64,000 nucleotides of DNA, from positions 248,001 to 312,000 of the forward strand of contig NZ_JACVAE010000005.1 of NCBI RefSeq assembly GCF_014851675.1, read 5' to 3'. Below, piece by piece: positions 9,883-19,169 of this stretch (position 1 is the stretch's first letter; each line of letters opens with the position of its first letter). The DNA is from Rhizobium sp. ARZ01. GTDB lineage: Bacteria; Pseudomonadota; Alphaproteobacteria; Rhizobiales; Rhizobiaceae. The notes beneath the pieces were generated by a model. It searched no databases and was not told where the DNA came from. It saw nothing but the letters and a program-made list of their open reading frames with translations. Position numbers and translations under genes: made by a program.

Positions 9883-10191
9883 ATGCCAGCAAACGCACTT
9901 GTTCAAACGCGTATCGACCCTGACGTCCGGGACCGCGCATCGGCCGTGCTCGAAAACATGGGGCTGACGGTCTCGGATGCGGTGCGCATTCTGCTCACCC
10001 GCACCGCCAATGAGGGCGCACTCCCGCTCGAACTGGTCACCAACAGCGAGGCTCATGACGTCTGGTTCCGGGCCAAAGTGCGCGAAGCACTTGAGGATAC
10101 TCGGCCTGACACACCTGACGATGAGGCAGAGGCGCATTTCGCTGAGCGGCGTGCAGCGGCCCGGCGCAGGGCCGACGGCCTGAAATCTTGA
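9883..10191 (+). CDS. RelB/DinJ-family antitoxin
   Basis: A 102-residue protein starting 'MPANALVQTRIDPDVRDRASAVLENMGLTVSDAVRILLTR', the ribbon-helix-helix N-terminus of RelB/DinJ antitoxins that binds DNA as a dimer. The charged C-terminus normally wraps the cognate toxin. An open frame continues 32 codons upstream but has no family features, so the ATG at 9883 is used. Its stop overlaps the TTG start of the toxin remnant by two bases, the usual coupling. The toxin is broken, so this is an orphan antitoxin unless it neutralises toxins elsewhere. Confidence 0.85.
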   Translation: MPANALVQTRIDPDVRDRASAVLENMGLTVSDAVRILLTRTANEGALPLELVTNSEAHDVWFRAKVREALEDTRPDTPDDEAEAHFAERRAAARRRADGLKS

Positions 10192-10416
10192 GGCTCGTCT
10201 GGTCGGCCTTCGCGCTTTCGGATCGCGACGGCATTTTCACGCAAATTGAGGCCGACAACCCTGCCATCGACGAGCGGATTGTGGCCGCGACCCGGCGTCT
10301 TCGTGATTCCCGGTACTCCCTACATTGCGGTCTATCAGGCAATTGGGGAAGCGGTCCGAATCCTCCGCGTGCTGCACGGTGCGCAACAATGGCCGGACAG
10401 CCTTCAGGAAGACTGA
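10188..10416 (+). pseudogene. RelE/ParE-type toxin, deleted and frameshifted
   Basis: The first ~35 codons (TTG start, 'RLVWSAFALSDRDGIFTQIEADNPAIDERIV') match the N-terminal helices of ParE/RelE toxins. The original frame then runs into nonsense. In another frame, from about 10297 to the TGA at 10414-10416, the toxin's C-terminal half is plain: 'VIPGTPYIAVYQAIGEAV' then 'ILRVLHGAQQWPDSL'. Roughly 10-15 residues between the halves ('...LLEFP..GR...') are missing, so a small deletion caused the frameshift and the toxin is inactive. Confidence 0.75.
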
Positions 10417-10607
10417 TGCGTCGCCCTACTAGGCTCTGAGCGGCGCCGAACTTAGTGCGACGCCAAGGTGGCCGACGTCCACTACCCCGCTTGGTGGCGA
10501 TGCTGGCTATTGTGGCGCGTGTGCGATGACGTACTCGAGGTACGCTAAGGGTGTCACGGGGTCGCTGGACGCCCGCTACTGATTGGGCTGTAGACGATCA
10601 AAGATCA

Positions 10608-10702
10608 TTGAATGCGATGCTGTCGAAGAAGGCTGAGGCCTTGATCATCTTGCCGTCCTGCAGATCGAGGAACCACCATGCAGCAGTGACGAACCAGCGA
10701 TG
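10608..10702 (-). pseudogene. Remnant of a SnoaL-like (NTF2-fold) protein, C-terminal fragment
   Basis: About 31 codons on the minus strand read 'HRWFVTAAWWFLDLQDGKMI' then 'KASAFFDSIAFNDL' and stop. This is the typical C-terminal end of a SnoaL-like ketosteroid-isomerase-fold protein. Nothing recognisable precedes it, so it is a short fossil in the 10.44-10.93 kb gap. Confidence 0.45.
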
Positions 10703-10749
10703 TTTTTTCAATGCAGATTTGGAGCAGTCACATCTATAAAATTAGAAAG

Positions 10750-10769
10750 ATAATCAAATTTATGATTAT
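10750..10769. promoter_or_regulatory. Palindromic operator candidate upstream of the peptide ABC operon
   Basis: ATAATCAAATTTATGATTAT has perfect 7-bp inverted arms around a 6-base AT core. The sequence at 16535-16554 is the same palindrome type, identical at 14 of 20 positions. An 11-base string ATTGTATTTGT lies just after it (10777-10787) and also just before the second palindrome. Candidate binding site for the GntR protein at 19719. Confidence 0.55.
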
Positions 10770-10929
10770 TGACATGATTGTATTTGTTTCATAGATTTTC
10801 GATTGGAAGTGGAAGTGGGCGACTTTGCGACTAAGCGCCTTGGGAGGGCAGTCGGCGTATTCCAGCACGTTTTCGAACGGCAATAGCGGCATGGAATAAG
10901 CGCGAGGGCATAAAAACATGGAGGAATGG

Positions 10930-12531
10930 ATGAGAAAGACGTTGCGCGCAGGCATTCTTGCCTGCCTTGCAGTTATCGGCACAGAAACCTCGCTTCACGC
11001 CGCCGAGGCTGGTGGAGCGTTCAACTTTGTGGCGCCCTACGACGGGAGCATCCTGACACTCGATCCGCATAAAACTGCCAAGCAGCAAGACCTCTTGGTT
11101 ACCACCAACATCTTCAGAACGCTCTATATGTGGAGCACGGAGGAGCAGAGGCCGGTACTGGAATTGGCGGAGGCTGTCGCGGTTTCGGAAGACGGGCTGA
11201 CGTACACCTATACGCTGAAGGATGGCATGACCTTTCACAATGGGCGCGAGCTCGTCGCCGGCGATATTGCCTATTCCTACGAGCGGATGCTGACGATGGA
11301 TCCGGTCAGTCCTACTTCGGGCTACCTGCAGGTGGTCGTTGGCGCGAACGCGCTGCAAAAGGGCGAGGCCGACACCTTGGCCGGGGTGAAGGTGATTGAC
11401 GACAGGACTTTCTCGATCTCCCTGACCGAAAAAGTCGATCCTGCCTACCAGTTCTACCAGCCGGGGACTGCGATCGTTCCCAAAGAAGAGGTGGAACGGC
11501 TCGGCGAAAAGTTCGGGCTTACACCGGTTGGAAGCGGGCCATTCAAGTTCAAGGAGTGGGTCGAAGGCAGCGAGGTCTCACTCGTCAAGTACCCGGAATA
11601 TTATGAAAAGGGAAAGCCCTACCTCGATTCGGTCGCATTCAAGATCATGCAGGAGGGGGCGGCGAGAGATATCGCGTTCCGGGCCAAGGAGCTGGATTCG
11701 ATCATTGTCGAGGCGCCGCAATACAGCAGCTACAAGGATGACCCTGACTATTCTGCGAACTTGATCGAGGTCGCCGAGATGTTCACGCGCTTGATCGTGT
11801 GGAATCAGAAATACGAGCCGCTCGCCAATAGGAAAGTGCGTCAGGCAATTAGCTACGCGATCGACGAGGACGCGATCAATCGGAAGTTCCTCAAGGGCAA
11901 GGCGTATAATCCGGTGGGCTGGCTGCCCCAATCGTCGGAGGCGTTCGACAGCGGGGCGGCTGGGTTAGGTTTTGACCTAGATAAGGCCAAGGCGCTGATG
12001 AAGGAGGCTGGCTACGAGGACGGGTTCGAGTTGAAGATCCTCGGAAGCGCGAACATGTCCTATGGCGTTGCGGTTGCGGAGGTCGTCGGTCAGTATCTCA
12101 GTAAAATCAACATCAAGGTGACAACCCAGCAATTGGAGGAGGGCATCCTCTACGACAAGATGATTGCCGACGATTTTCAGGGTATCATCTGGTCGTTCGG
12201 TTCCGGCCCCGAGCCATTGGTGGCTCTGAAGCGCTGGCATTCGAAAACTGCGAACACCTCCGGCAACTACGCGCACTACAACAACGCGGAGTATGACGCT
12301 CTGCTTGACAAGGCTCAGGCGGAAACGGATTCGGCCGCGCGGATTGCTCTCATCAAACAGGCGGATGCCGTCTTCCGCGATGATGCCGCCGTATGGCTCC
12401 TCAACTACAACAAAGCCGTTCTCGCCGTCCAACCATGGGTGCATGGGCTCAAGCCCGTTGCGATCGAGATCATGTACCAGGATATGGCAGATGTCTGGGT
12501 TGAGCCGGCTTCGCCTCGCTCAGGGAAATAA
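10930..12531 (+). CDS. ABC transporter substrate-binding protein, family 5 (peptide/opine type)
   Basis: A 533-residue periplasmic binding protein. A Sec signal peptide covers residues 1-28 ('RAGILACLAVIGTETSLHAA'). Family-5 hallmarks follow: 'LDPHKTAKQQDLLVTTNIFRTL', 'YTYTLKDGMTFHNGREL', 'TPVGSGPFKFKEW' and 'NRKVRQAISYAID'. The ATG at 10930 is preferred to the one at 10918 because GGAGGA sits directly before it. It delivers substrate to the permeases that follow. The family binds peptides, opines and other amino-acid conjugates; the downstream amidohydrolase and cyclotransferase genes favour an acylated or gamma-linked amino acid (inference). Confidence 0.92.
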   Translation: MRKTLRAGILACLAVIGTETSLHAAEAGGAFNFVAPYDGSILTLDPHKTAKQQDLLVTTNIFRTLYMWSTEEQRPVLELAEAVAVSEDGLTYTYTLKDGMTFHNGRELVAGDIAYSYERMLTMDPVSPTSGYLQVVVGANALQKGEADTLAGVKVIDDRTFSISLTEKVDPAYQFYQPGTAIVPKEEVERLGEKFGLTPVGSGPFKFKEWVEGSEVSLVKYPEYYEKGKPYLDSVAFKIMQEGAARDIAFRAKELDSIIVEAPQYSSYKDDPDYSANLIEVAEMFTRLIVWNQKYEPLANRKVRQAISYAIDEDAINRKFLKGKAYNPVGWLPQSSEAFDSGAAGLGFDLDKAKALMKEAGYEDGFELKILGSANMSYGVAVAEVVGQYLSKINIKVTTQQLEEGILYDKMIADDFQGIIWSFGSGPEPLVALKRWHSKTANTSGNYAHYNNAEYDALLDKAQAETDSAARIALIKQADAVFRDDAAVWLLNYNKAVLAVQPWVHGLKPVAIEIMYQDMADVWVEPASPRSGK

Positions 12532-12543
12532 ATGAGCTCCGTC

Positions 12544-12579
12544 GACCAGTCGGCACCATGACAACGGCGCCGACTGGTC
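12544..12579 (+). promoter_or_regulatory. Intercistronic stem-loop between binding protein and permease genes
   Basis: An 11-bp perfect stem (GACCAGTCGGC / GCCGACTGGTC) with a 14-base loop starts 13 bases after the binding-protein stop and has no T-run. Such hairpins commonly protect or partly terminate the message so that the binding protein is made in excess over the membrane subunits. Role inferred from position. Confidence 0.55.
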
Positions 12580-12666
12580 ACTCCATTTCCCGACATATCA
12601 GTTGCTCCCCCGCGCATAGCAATGTTGTCGCCACGGGTCTCCCGATGACGACAGAGAGAAACCGAC

Positions 12667-13596
12667 ATGCGATCCTTCGCCATACGCCGCATTCTTCAGT
12701 TCATCCCGACGATTCTTGGGATCACGCTGATCATGTTTCTTTTGTTGAACGTCATCCCAGGCAATGCCGCGTTGAGTACCGCAGGCAAGCTTGAGCTCGG
12801 CGCCGACGTTGTCGAGAAATTGAAGGCCGACCTGCAATTGGATAAGCCGGTCTATGTCCGGTACTTCAACTATGTGGCCCGCTTGGCCCAAGGCGATTTG
12901 GGGCAGTCCTATCTGCGGCGCTACGACGTGGCTGACGTGGTATTCGCCCGGCTGGGGGCGACGCTGAAACTTGCCTTCTCCGCGATCGCGATTGCGATCG
13001 TCCTGGGCGTTCCGCTCGGATTTATCGCAGCGCTGAAACAGGGGGCCTGGCCGGATATGCTTGCGACCGTGGCGGCGGTGGTGGGCGTTTCGATCCCGCA
13101 GTTCTGGCTAGGCATCCTGCTGATGTATGCCTTCAGCTACATGATGCACCTGCTGCCGACCTCGGGGTACGGTGACGGCGCGCTTGCCAACCTGGTGATG
13201 CCGGCGGTGACGCTGGGCGTGGGTTACAGCGCTCTCATGGCGCGTATCACCCGCGCCGCCGTGGTTGAGGTTCTGTCCGCGGACTACATCCGCACAGCAA
13301 GGGCCAAGGGGCTGTCGGAGTTCAGGATCAGCTACAGGCACGTCTTCAGGAACGCCTTTGTGCTGATCTTGACGACCGCCGGTCTCCTGTTCGGCTCGCT
13401 GATCGGTCAGACAGTTGTCGTCGAGCGCGTGTTCTCATGGCCCGGAATTGGTTCTTTGCTGGTCGAGTCGATCTTCCAGCGGGATATTCCGGTGGCGCAG
13501 GGCTGCCTGTTGGTGATCGTCATGGTGTTTCTGATCGTCAACCTGCTCATCGACATTCTCTACAATGTGATCAACTCACAGATTGATTTCAAATGA
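12667..13596 (+). CDS. ABC transporter permease, DppB-like
   Basis: A 309-residue inner-membrane protein with about six transmembrane helices. It has the DppB/OppB start ('IRRILQFIPTILGITLIMFLLLNVIPGN') and the EAA-type loop 'YIRTARAKGLSEFRISYRHVFRNA' that contacts the ATPases. The end 'LVIVMVFLIVNLLIDILYNVINSQ' is typical. It overlaps the next permease gene by 4 bases. Confidence 0.93.
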   Translation: MRSFAIRRILQFIPTILGITLIMFLLLNVIPGNAALSTAGKLELGADVVEKLKADLQLDKPVYVRYFNYVARLAQGDLGQSYLRRYDVADVVFARLGATLKLAFSAIAIAIVLGVPLGFIAALKQGAWPDMLATVAAVVGVSIPQFWLGILLMYAFSYMMHLLPTSGYGDGALANLVMPAVTLGVGYSALMARITRAAVVEVLSADYIRTARAKGLSEFRISYRHVFRNAFVLILTTAGLLFGSLIGQTVVVERVFSWPGIGSLLVESIFQRDIPVAQGCLLVIVMVFLIVNLLIDILYNVINSQIDFK

Positions 13597-14432
13597 CCCT
13601 GCAGCGCTTTTTCCAGCACAAGAACCTGTTCTATGGCAGCCTCATCGTCGTTTTCGTCACATCGGTGGCGGTCTTTGCGCCCCTGATTGCTCCGTTCGAC
13701 CCGATCAACGATGCGGATTTGATGAACGCTGAGTTGCCTCCGGACGCGACGCATCTGTTTGGTACTGATACGAGTGGGCGCGATGCGTTCTCGCGCGTTG
13801 TCTACGGGGCGCGGGTGTCATTGAGCGTCGGTCTTGTCACGCAAATCGCCAACACCATTATCGGCGTCTCGTTGGGACTGGTCGCAGGGTATTTCGGGCG
13901 GTTCTGGGATGAGCTGATCATGGGGGCGACCAATATCATGCTGTCGATCCCGGTCATCGTGTTTGCGCTGGCGATCATGTCGGCGTTGGGGCCGGGTCTG
14001 TTCAACATCTATCTCGCCCTTGGTCTGACGAACTGGTCCTATACCTGTCGCTTGACCCGCGCGCAGGTGCTGTCGGTCAAGAAGAGCGATTATGTGAGGG
14101 CCTCGGTGGTGTTGGGGTACAGCAAGACCAGCATCATTTTCGGTCAGATAATGCCGAATGTTCTCGGGCCGGTGCTGGTGATTGCCACCCTCGGCTGCGC
14201 TGAGGCGATCCTGATGGAAGCCGCGCTTTCGTTCCTAGGGCTTGGCGCGCAGCCGCCGATGCCAAGCTGGGGCGGAATGCTGTCGTCGTCGCGCGATCTT
14301 TTCTTCACCGCCCCTTGGCTGTCGATCTTTCCCGGTCTGGCAATCTTCATCACGGTTCTGGGCTTGAACCTCTTTGGCGACGGACTGCGCGACATTCTGG
14401 ATCCAAGAAGCGTGCTGAAGAGCAACGCGTAG
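13593..14432 (+). CDS. ABC transporter permease, DppC-like
   Basis: A 279-residue partner permease. A single N-terminal membrane span is followed by the periplasmic '[24 protein letters not shown]' motif diagnostic of DppC/OppC. The EAA loop is '[24 protein letters not shown]', and the end '[15 protein letters not shown]' is family-typical. It starts inside the stop of the DppB-like gene, so the two are translationally coupled. Confidence 0.93.
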   Translation: MTLQRFFQHKNLFYGSLIVVFVTSVAVFAPLIAPFDPINDADLMNAELPPDATHLFGTDTSGRDAFSRVVYGARVSLSVGLVTQIANTIIGVSLGLVAGYFGRFWDELIMGATNIMLSIPVIVFALAIMSALGPGLFNIYLALGLTNWSYTCRLTRAQVLSVKKSDYVRASVVLGYSKTSIIFGQIMPNVLGPVLVIATLGCAEAILMEAALSFLGLGAQPPMPSWGGMLSSSRDLFFTAPWLSIFPGLAIFITVLGLNLFGDGLRDILDPRSVLKSNA

Positions 14433-14481
14433 TCCGCCGGCGCGCGGACACGCGGTTTCCCAGACGGCACGAGGAGGAATA

Positions 14482-15489
14482 ATGCCAAAGGCGGCCAAAC
14501 TTCTGCAAATAAGCGGGTTGCGGACGGAGTTCATCACCCCTGCCGGTGTCGTTCCGGCAGTCAGAGACGTTTCGTTCGATCTCGATCCGGGCGAAACGGT
14601 GGGCATAGTCGGTGAGTCCGGTTCGGGCAAAAGCGTCACTGCTATGTCAGTCCTGCGGCTGATTAAATCGCCACCTGGCCGCATTGCGGCGGGTAGCATC
14701 CGATACAAGGGCGTCGATCTTCTGGCGCAGGACGATGCTTACATGCGTTCGATCCGCGGAAACCGGATTTCGATGATCTTCCAGGAGCCGATGACTTCGC
14801 TTAATCCGCTCCTGACCGTGGGCGACCAGATCGCCGAGGTCATGCAATGGCATCAAAATGTTAGCCGTCGCGAGGGCATGAACCGCGCGATCGAGCTGCT
14901 GCGGAAGGTTCAGATTCCGTCGCCGGAGAAGCGGGTCAGGGACTACCCGCATCACATGTCGGGTGGCATGCGCCAACGCGTAATGATCGCCATGGCGCTG
15001 GCTTGCAACCCGGAAATTCTGATCGCCGACGAACCGACAACCGCGCTGGATGTGACGATCCAGAGCCAGATCATGGACTTGATCCTGGGGCTGAAGGATG
15101 AGTTCGGCAGCGCGGTTCTGATGATCACCCATGACCTTGGGGTTATTGCTGAAATGGCCCAGCGCGTGATCGTGATGTACGCCGGGCAGGTGGTCGAGGT
15201 CGGCTCGGTCTACGAGATCTTCGACGACCCGCAGCATCCTTACACCCAGGCATTGCTGCGGTCGGTGCCCAAACTCGGCAGCCGGACCGAAAAGGGACGG
15301 CGCCGTCTGCAGGAAATCCCGGGCATGGTGCCCAGCCTGATCAATGCTCCTGCCGGCTGCGCGTTCCGCGACCGTTGTGCGGTCGCCGGCGCCGAATGCG
15401 TCGGCAGCGCGATCGAACTGCGAGCGGTCGGCGAAAACCGAATGGCTCGGTGCATCAAGATTGGAACCCCGGCGGGAGCAGTGACATGA
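14482..15489 (+). CDS. ABC transporter ATP-binding protein, DppD-like
   Basis: A 335-residue nucleotide-binding subunit. Walker A is 'GESGSGKS', the Q-loop is in '[11 protein letters not shown]', the signature is 'MSGGMRQR', and Walker B is '[11 protein letters not shown]' followed by 'MITHDLGV'. The C-terminal oligopeptide/dipeptide extension contains the cysteine cluster '[14 protein letters not shown]', which in relatives holds an Fe-S cluster. AGGAGG lies before the ATG. The stop overlaps the DppF-like start as ATGA. Confidence 0.93.
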   Translation: MPKAAKLLQISGLRTEFITPAGVVPAVRDVSFDLDPGETVGIVGESGSGKSVTAMSVLRLIKSPPGRIAAGSIRYKGVDLLAQDDAYMRSIRGNRISMIFQEPMTSLNPLLTVGDQIAEVMQWHQNVSRREGMNRAIELLRKVQIPSPEKRVRDYPHHMSGGMRQRVMIAMALACNPEILIADEPTTALDVTIQSQIMDLILGLKDEFGSAVLMITHDLGVIAEMAQRVIVMYAGQVVEVGSVYEIFDDPQHPYTQALLRSVPKLGSRTEKGRRRLQEIPGMVPSLINAPAGCAFRDRCAVAGAECVGSAIELRAVGENRMARCIKIGTPAGAVT

Positions 15490-16442
15490 CGGCATCGGGC
15501 GCGTTGTTAACGGTCAACGATCTGAAGGTTCATTTTAACGCAAAGGCCCTGCCGATCCGCGCGGTTGATGGCGTGTCGTTCACGCTGGCGCGGGGGGAGA
15601 CCCTGGGCGTTGTCGGCGAGAGCGGTTGCGGCAAGACCACCACAGGTATGTCGATTGTCAATTTGGTGCAGGCCACCAGTGGCGAGATCGTCTTTGACGG
15701 GATGGATCTGACACGGCTCCATTCCTTGCCCAAGCAGAAACAATTGGAACTGCGGCGGCGGATCCAAGTGGTGTTCCAGGATCCCTATTCGTCGCTAAAC
15801 CCGCGCAAGACGTTGACACAAACGTTGGACAAACCGCTGCGGATCCACGGATTGACTGCTTCGGAACGCAAGGACCGGATCGCCTATCTTCTTGAAAAGG
15901 TGGGCCTGAGCCCGAAGCATGCAGACCGGTACCCGCATGAGTTCTCAGGCGGGCAGAGACAGCGGATCGGTATCGCGCGGGCGCTTTCGGTCGGGCCTGA
16001 GCTCATCATCTGCGATGAGGCGGTGTCGGCACTGGACGTTTCTATTCAGGCGCAGATCATCAACTTGCTGCTGGATCTACAGGAAGAATTTGGTCTTTCC
16101 TACCTGTTCATATCGCATGATCTTGCTGTCGTTGAACATGTCGCGGATCGGGTCGCAGTCATGTATCTCGGCAAGATCGTCGAAATGGCTTCATATCAAG
16201 CTTTGTTCTCTAATCCGCAGCATCCCTATACGCAGGCGTTGCTGTCCGCAATTCCGGTGCCAGACCCCAGGCATAGTGGCTCGCGCATCGTGCTGCAGGG
16301 TGATGTTGCAAGCCCACTGAATGCGCCGAGCGGATGTCCTTTTCATACACGGTGTGCGCGCAAGTCGGCCGTCTGCCAATCGGTCGCGCCGACATTGACG
16401 ACAATCGCCAGCGACCATTCGGTATCTTGTCACAATACGTGA
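15486..16442 (+). CDS. ABC transporter ATP-binding protein, DppF-like
   Basis: A 318-residue second ATPase. It has Walker A 'GESGCGKTT', signature 'FSGGQRQR', Walker B '[11 protein letters not shown]' and the C-terminal '[16 protein letters not shown]' cysteine region. The open frame extends 37 codons upstream inside the DppD gene, but the ATG overlapping its stop is the natural start. It completes a five-gene importer (binding protein, two permeases, two ATPases). Confidence 0.93.
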   Translation: MTASGALLTVNDLKVHFNAKALPIRAVDGVSFTLARGETLGVVGESGCGKTTTGMSIVNLVQATSGEIVFDGMDLTRLHSLPKQKQLELRRRIQVVFQDPYSSLNPRKTLTQTLDKPLRIHGLTASERKDRIAYLLEKVGLSPKHADRYPHEFSGGQRQRIGIARALSVGPELIICDEAVSALDVSIQAQIINLLLDLQEEFGLSYLFISHDLAVVEHVADRVAVMYLGKIVEMASYQALFSNPQHPYTQALLSAIPVPDPRHSGSRIVLQGDVASPLNAPSGCPFHTRCARKSAVCQSVAPTLTTIASDHSVSCHNT

Positions 16443-16534
16443 CGTTTCAACTGCCCCGTTCCCCATTTTCTACTTCGAGTATCGGTGCTTGCCGGGTGGG
16501 AACGGATTGACTCAATAATTCGAAAATTGTATTT

Positions 16535-16554
16535 GTAATTATAAATATGATTAC
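16535..16554. promoter_or_regulatory. Second copy of the palindromic operator, upstream of the catabolic genes
   Basis: GTAATTATAAATATGATTAC matches the palindrome at 10750-10769 at 14 of 20 positions, including TATGATTA. Its outer arms differ from that copy by complementary changes (A..T there, G..C here), as expected for a real operator. ATTGTATTTGT overlaps its left edge (16526-16536). It implies that this block has its own promoter under the same regulator as the transporter. Confidence 0.55.
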
Positions 16555-16558
16555 GTAG

Positions 16559-17344
16559 GTGATGGCGATGACGCAGCGAGTTGGCATAATTGGCGTTGGG
16601 CATTTTGCGGCCTATCTCATTGCGGGTTTTGAAAACGCTGGCGGAATATCGACCTTGCGGCTGTTCTCGCGCACGCGGGGCCGCGCGGAACGAGTTGCGG
16701 CTCGTCATCCGCACGCCGAGGTGTTTGACACGCCGCAGGAGGCAATTGATGGCGCGTCGGTCGTTATCGTGGCGACCCGGCCGGCAGATGTGGAGACCGC
16801 GCTTTCAGGCCTGAAGTTCTCGAGTGACCAAGTCGTAATATCTGTCGCCGCCGGGGTGACACTGGAACGATTGCGACGACTGACCGGCGAGGCAACGGCA
16901 GTCCGGGCGCTGCCGGTTGCCTGCGCGGCGATCAACAAGAGCCCAATACTGCTGATGCCGGAGAATGCAGCGGCCCGAGCCGTTCTGGAACAATTGGGGC
17001 GTGTCTATGCTCTGCAAACGGAAGACCAGTTCGACACTGGGACCGCATTGGTGGGCGCCTTCTACGCGATGATGTTCCCCTTGATGGATCACCTTGCTGC
17101 TTGGACTGCTGCGCGGGGTCTGGATGAAGAAACGGCGCGCGCGCTGGTCGTCGAGACTATCAGCGGGGCGAGCGCAATGGCCGAGCACGACAGGGACGTG
17201 CCGTTTCAAGACATTTGGGCATCGCTCGCCGTTCCTGGCGGCATCTCCGAACGGGGCATGGCGGAGGTCGAGAAGGCGGGCGGCCTTGCCGCGTGGAGTG
17301 GCGCGCTTGATGCCGTTGTCCGCAAGTTGAAAGGTCACCTTTGA
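16559..17344 (+). CDS. Pyrroline-5-carboxylate reductase-like NAD(P)-binding protein
   Basis: About 258-261 residues. The N-terminal Rossmann fold reads 'VGIIGVGHFAAYLIAGF' with 'LFSRTRGRAERVAARHP'. The second domain has the ProC-like 'VISVAAGVTLERLRRLTG' and 'VRALPVACAAINKSP', and the helical C-terminal dimer region contains 'LVVETISGASAM'. ProC enzymes reduce a cyclic imino acid. Here it opens a catabolic block rather than a biosynthetic one, so it may act on a cyclised imine from the imported compound. Start is the GTG at 16559 or the ATGs at 16562/16568. Confidence 0.8.
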   Translation: MMAMTQRVGIIGVGHFAAYLIAGFENAGGISTLRLFSRTRGRAERVAARHPHAEVFDTPQEAIDGASVVIVATRPADVETALSGLKFSSDQVVISVAAGVTLERLRRLTGEATAVRALPVACAAINKSPILLMPENAAARAVLEQLGRVYALQTEDQFDTGTALVGAFYAMMFPLMDHLAAWTAARGLDEETARALVVETISGASAMAEHDRDVPFQDIWASLAVPGGISERGMAEVEKAGGLAAWSGALDAVVRKLKGHL

Positions 17345-17381
17345 TGATCCGCGAAACGCCCAGGTGGATCGGAGTCTCGGC

Positions 17382-19169
17382 ATGACGACGACCAGATTCG
17401 AACAGGTTACACGGCAAACCCTGGCCGACCAGCTGCCCGATTACTCAGTCATTTTGGCCGAGGCGCGCGAAATTGCGAGTGCCATCAAGATCGGGCGCAC
17501 GGCGGCCTTCGACAAATGGGGCGTGGAATCGGAGGCTGAATTCAAACAAGCCTGCATGCGGAGCGGTGAAATCAACTATCACGCGCACATCGGCATGGGA
17601 AACTGGGATCTCACCGAACGGGCGCTGGCCAATGTCTTTCATGAGGCCAGCCTCAACAATATCGAGGTGCATCGCGCCGGTCTTTGTCTCGATCGCCGCA
17701 TGGGGCTGCCCGAAGGGCTGCGCAGCAAAGCTGCGGCAGAAACCGGCCCCTTGCTGGAAACGCCCGGGCACTGGAGCCAGATCGGACAGGTGACGCCGAT
17801 CCAGCCTCACATGGGCGACTTCATGATCGGTTTCCCGGCGGCGACTGGGAACACCGTGCAGGCTCTGCGTGCGGGGGTGACGACGATCGGCAACCTCTCG
17901 CAGTACTTCGCCCATGAGGCGCCGGGCTGGCACGATCACGTTGCAACTGCCGTGGAAACCACGAAATCAATCGCGATCCTCGGTGCGCTGCGGGATCGGG
18001 GAGTGATGCTGCATTCGTATCTTGAAGACGGGTTCGGCGCGTTGTTCCTTGATTGCACGACGGTGGCGGGATGGGCGTATCTCGAGAAGTACATCGTTGA
18101 AGATCTGCTGGGCGCCAAGCTGTCCCACTGCATTGGCGGACTGACATCCGATCCGGTCAAACGGGCCGGATGGGTGTTTGCGCTCGCCGAGATCCATGAC
18201 GGAAATTGCGTCGGCTCGATGTTCTACGGCGATACTATTTCGTTCACGCGGAACTTCGACGAGAACCGAGGGCTGGTTGCAGAGTATCTGCTGTGGGACA
18301 TCATGGCGCAGTTGGAATGTCCCACCGGTCATGCGGTTCTACCGCTGCCGGTAACCGAGGCATTCCGGGCCCCATCTTGGGAAGAAATCATAGAGGCGCA
18401 GATATTGGGCCACCGGGTTGAAGCCACGGCGCGCCGTCTGCATTCCCGCGTGGACTTCTCCGAGAGCCGTAAATTTGCCGAACAGATGCGGCAGCACGGC
18501 AAGCAGGTTTTCAAGAACGCCTTGAGCGGGCTTCGAGCTGCCGGTGTCGATACGACGAACCCGCTGCAAATGCTCTACACGCTGAAAAAACTGGGCCCAG
18601 CTTTGTTCGAGGAACTGTTCGGCGCGGGTGAACCCGCTGCCACGGAATTGCGCTCACGCAAGGTGATCGTGCCCACCGATATCTTTGCCCAGTCCCTTCA
18701 GTGCTACAAGGATAACCTGCCGCGGTTCGAACTGCCTGAACTAGCCGACAGGATCGCCGGCAAGCGGATACTCCTTGCTTCGACCGATGTGCATGAGCAC
18801 GCGATCATGGTGCTGCATTGGCTGCTGTCGAACACCGGCGCCGAAGTCATTTATCTGGGTGCCGAGGCAGATCCCGACCAGGTCGCCGAGAAGGCCGGCG
18901 CAGATTCACCGGACGCAATCCTGATCAGCACGCACAACGGCATGGCGCTGGACTACGGCAAGATGCTGGTGGACGCGCTGGCGAAAAGACAAGTTCGCGC
19001 ACCCGTTCTGTTCGGGGGCGTTCTGAACCAGAAGCGCGGCGATCTCGATCTGCCGGTCGATGTCACAGCAGAGTTGGCCCAGATCGGACTTCACACCGAT
19101 TCCGGGCTCGGAAATCGCCTCGGCGCGCTTCTTGCAATCGACAAACCATCTAGTGAGGAGAAAAGATGA
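17382..19169 (+). CDS. Cobalamin-binding mutase-like protein (glutamate-mutase-type barrel fused to B12 domain)
   Basis: A 595-residue protein I cannot place in a named enzyme family. The last ~130 residues are a B12-binding Rossmann domain with 'DVHEHAI' (D469, H471). This is the DxHxxG motif that ligates cobalt through histidine, but with Ala in place of Gly. The domain continues 'AEVIYLGAEADPDQVAEKA', 'ISTHNGMALDYGKM' and 'LFGGVLNQ'. Residues about 60-400 look like a TIM barrel of the glutamate-mutase E kind ('GFPAATGNTVQALRAGVTTI', 'FYGDTISFTRNFDENRG', 'PLPVTEAFRAP'). Fusion of the two chains would be unusual. The ATG at 17382 with GGAG upstream is preferred to the GTG at 17364. Likely a carbon-skeleton mutase in a new pathway (inference). 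Confidence 0.7.
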   Translation: MTTTRFEQVTRQTLADQLPDYSVILAEAREIASAIKIGRTAAFDKWGVESEAEFKQACMRSGEINYHAHIGMGNWDLTERALANVFHEASLNNIEVHRAGLCLDRRMGLPEGLRSKAAAETGPLLETPGHWSQIGQVTPIQPHMGDFMIGFPAATGNTVQALRAGVTTIGNLSQYFAHEAPGWHDHVATAVETTKSIAILGALRDRGVMLHSYLEDGFGALFLDCTTVAGWAYLEKYIVEDLLGAKLSHCIGGLTSDPVKRAGWVFALAEIHDGNCVGSMFYGDTISFTRNFDENRGLVAEYLLWDIMAQLECPTGHAVLPLPVTEAFRAPSWEEIIEAQILGHRVEATARRLHSRVDFSESRKFAEQMRQHGKQVFKNALSGLRAAGVDTTNPLQMLYTLKKLGPALFEELFGAGEPAATELRSRKVIVPTDIFAQSLQCYKDNLPRFELPELADRIAGKRILLASTDVHEHAIMVLHWLLSNTGAEVIYLGAEADPDQVAEKAGADSPDAILISTHNGMALDYGKMLVDALAKRQVRAPVLFGGVLNQKRGDLDLPVDVTAELAQIGLHTDSGLGNRLGALLAIDKPSSEEKR

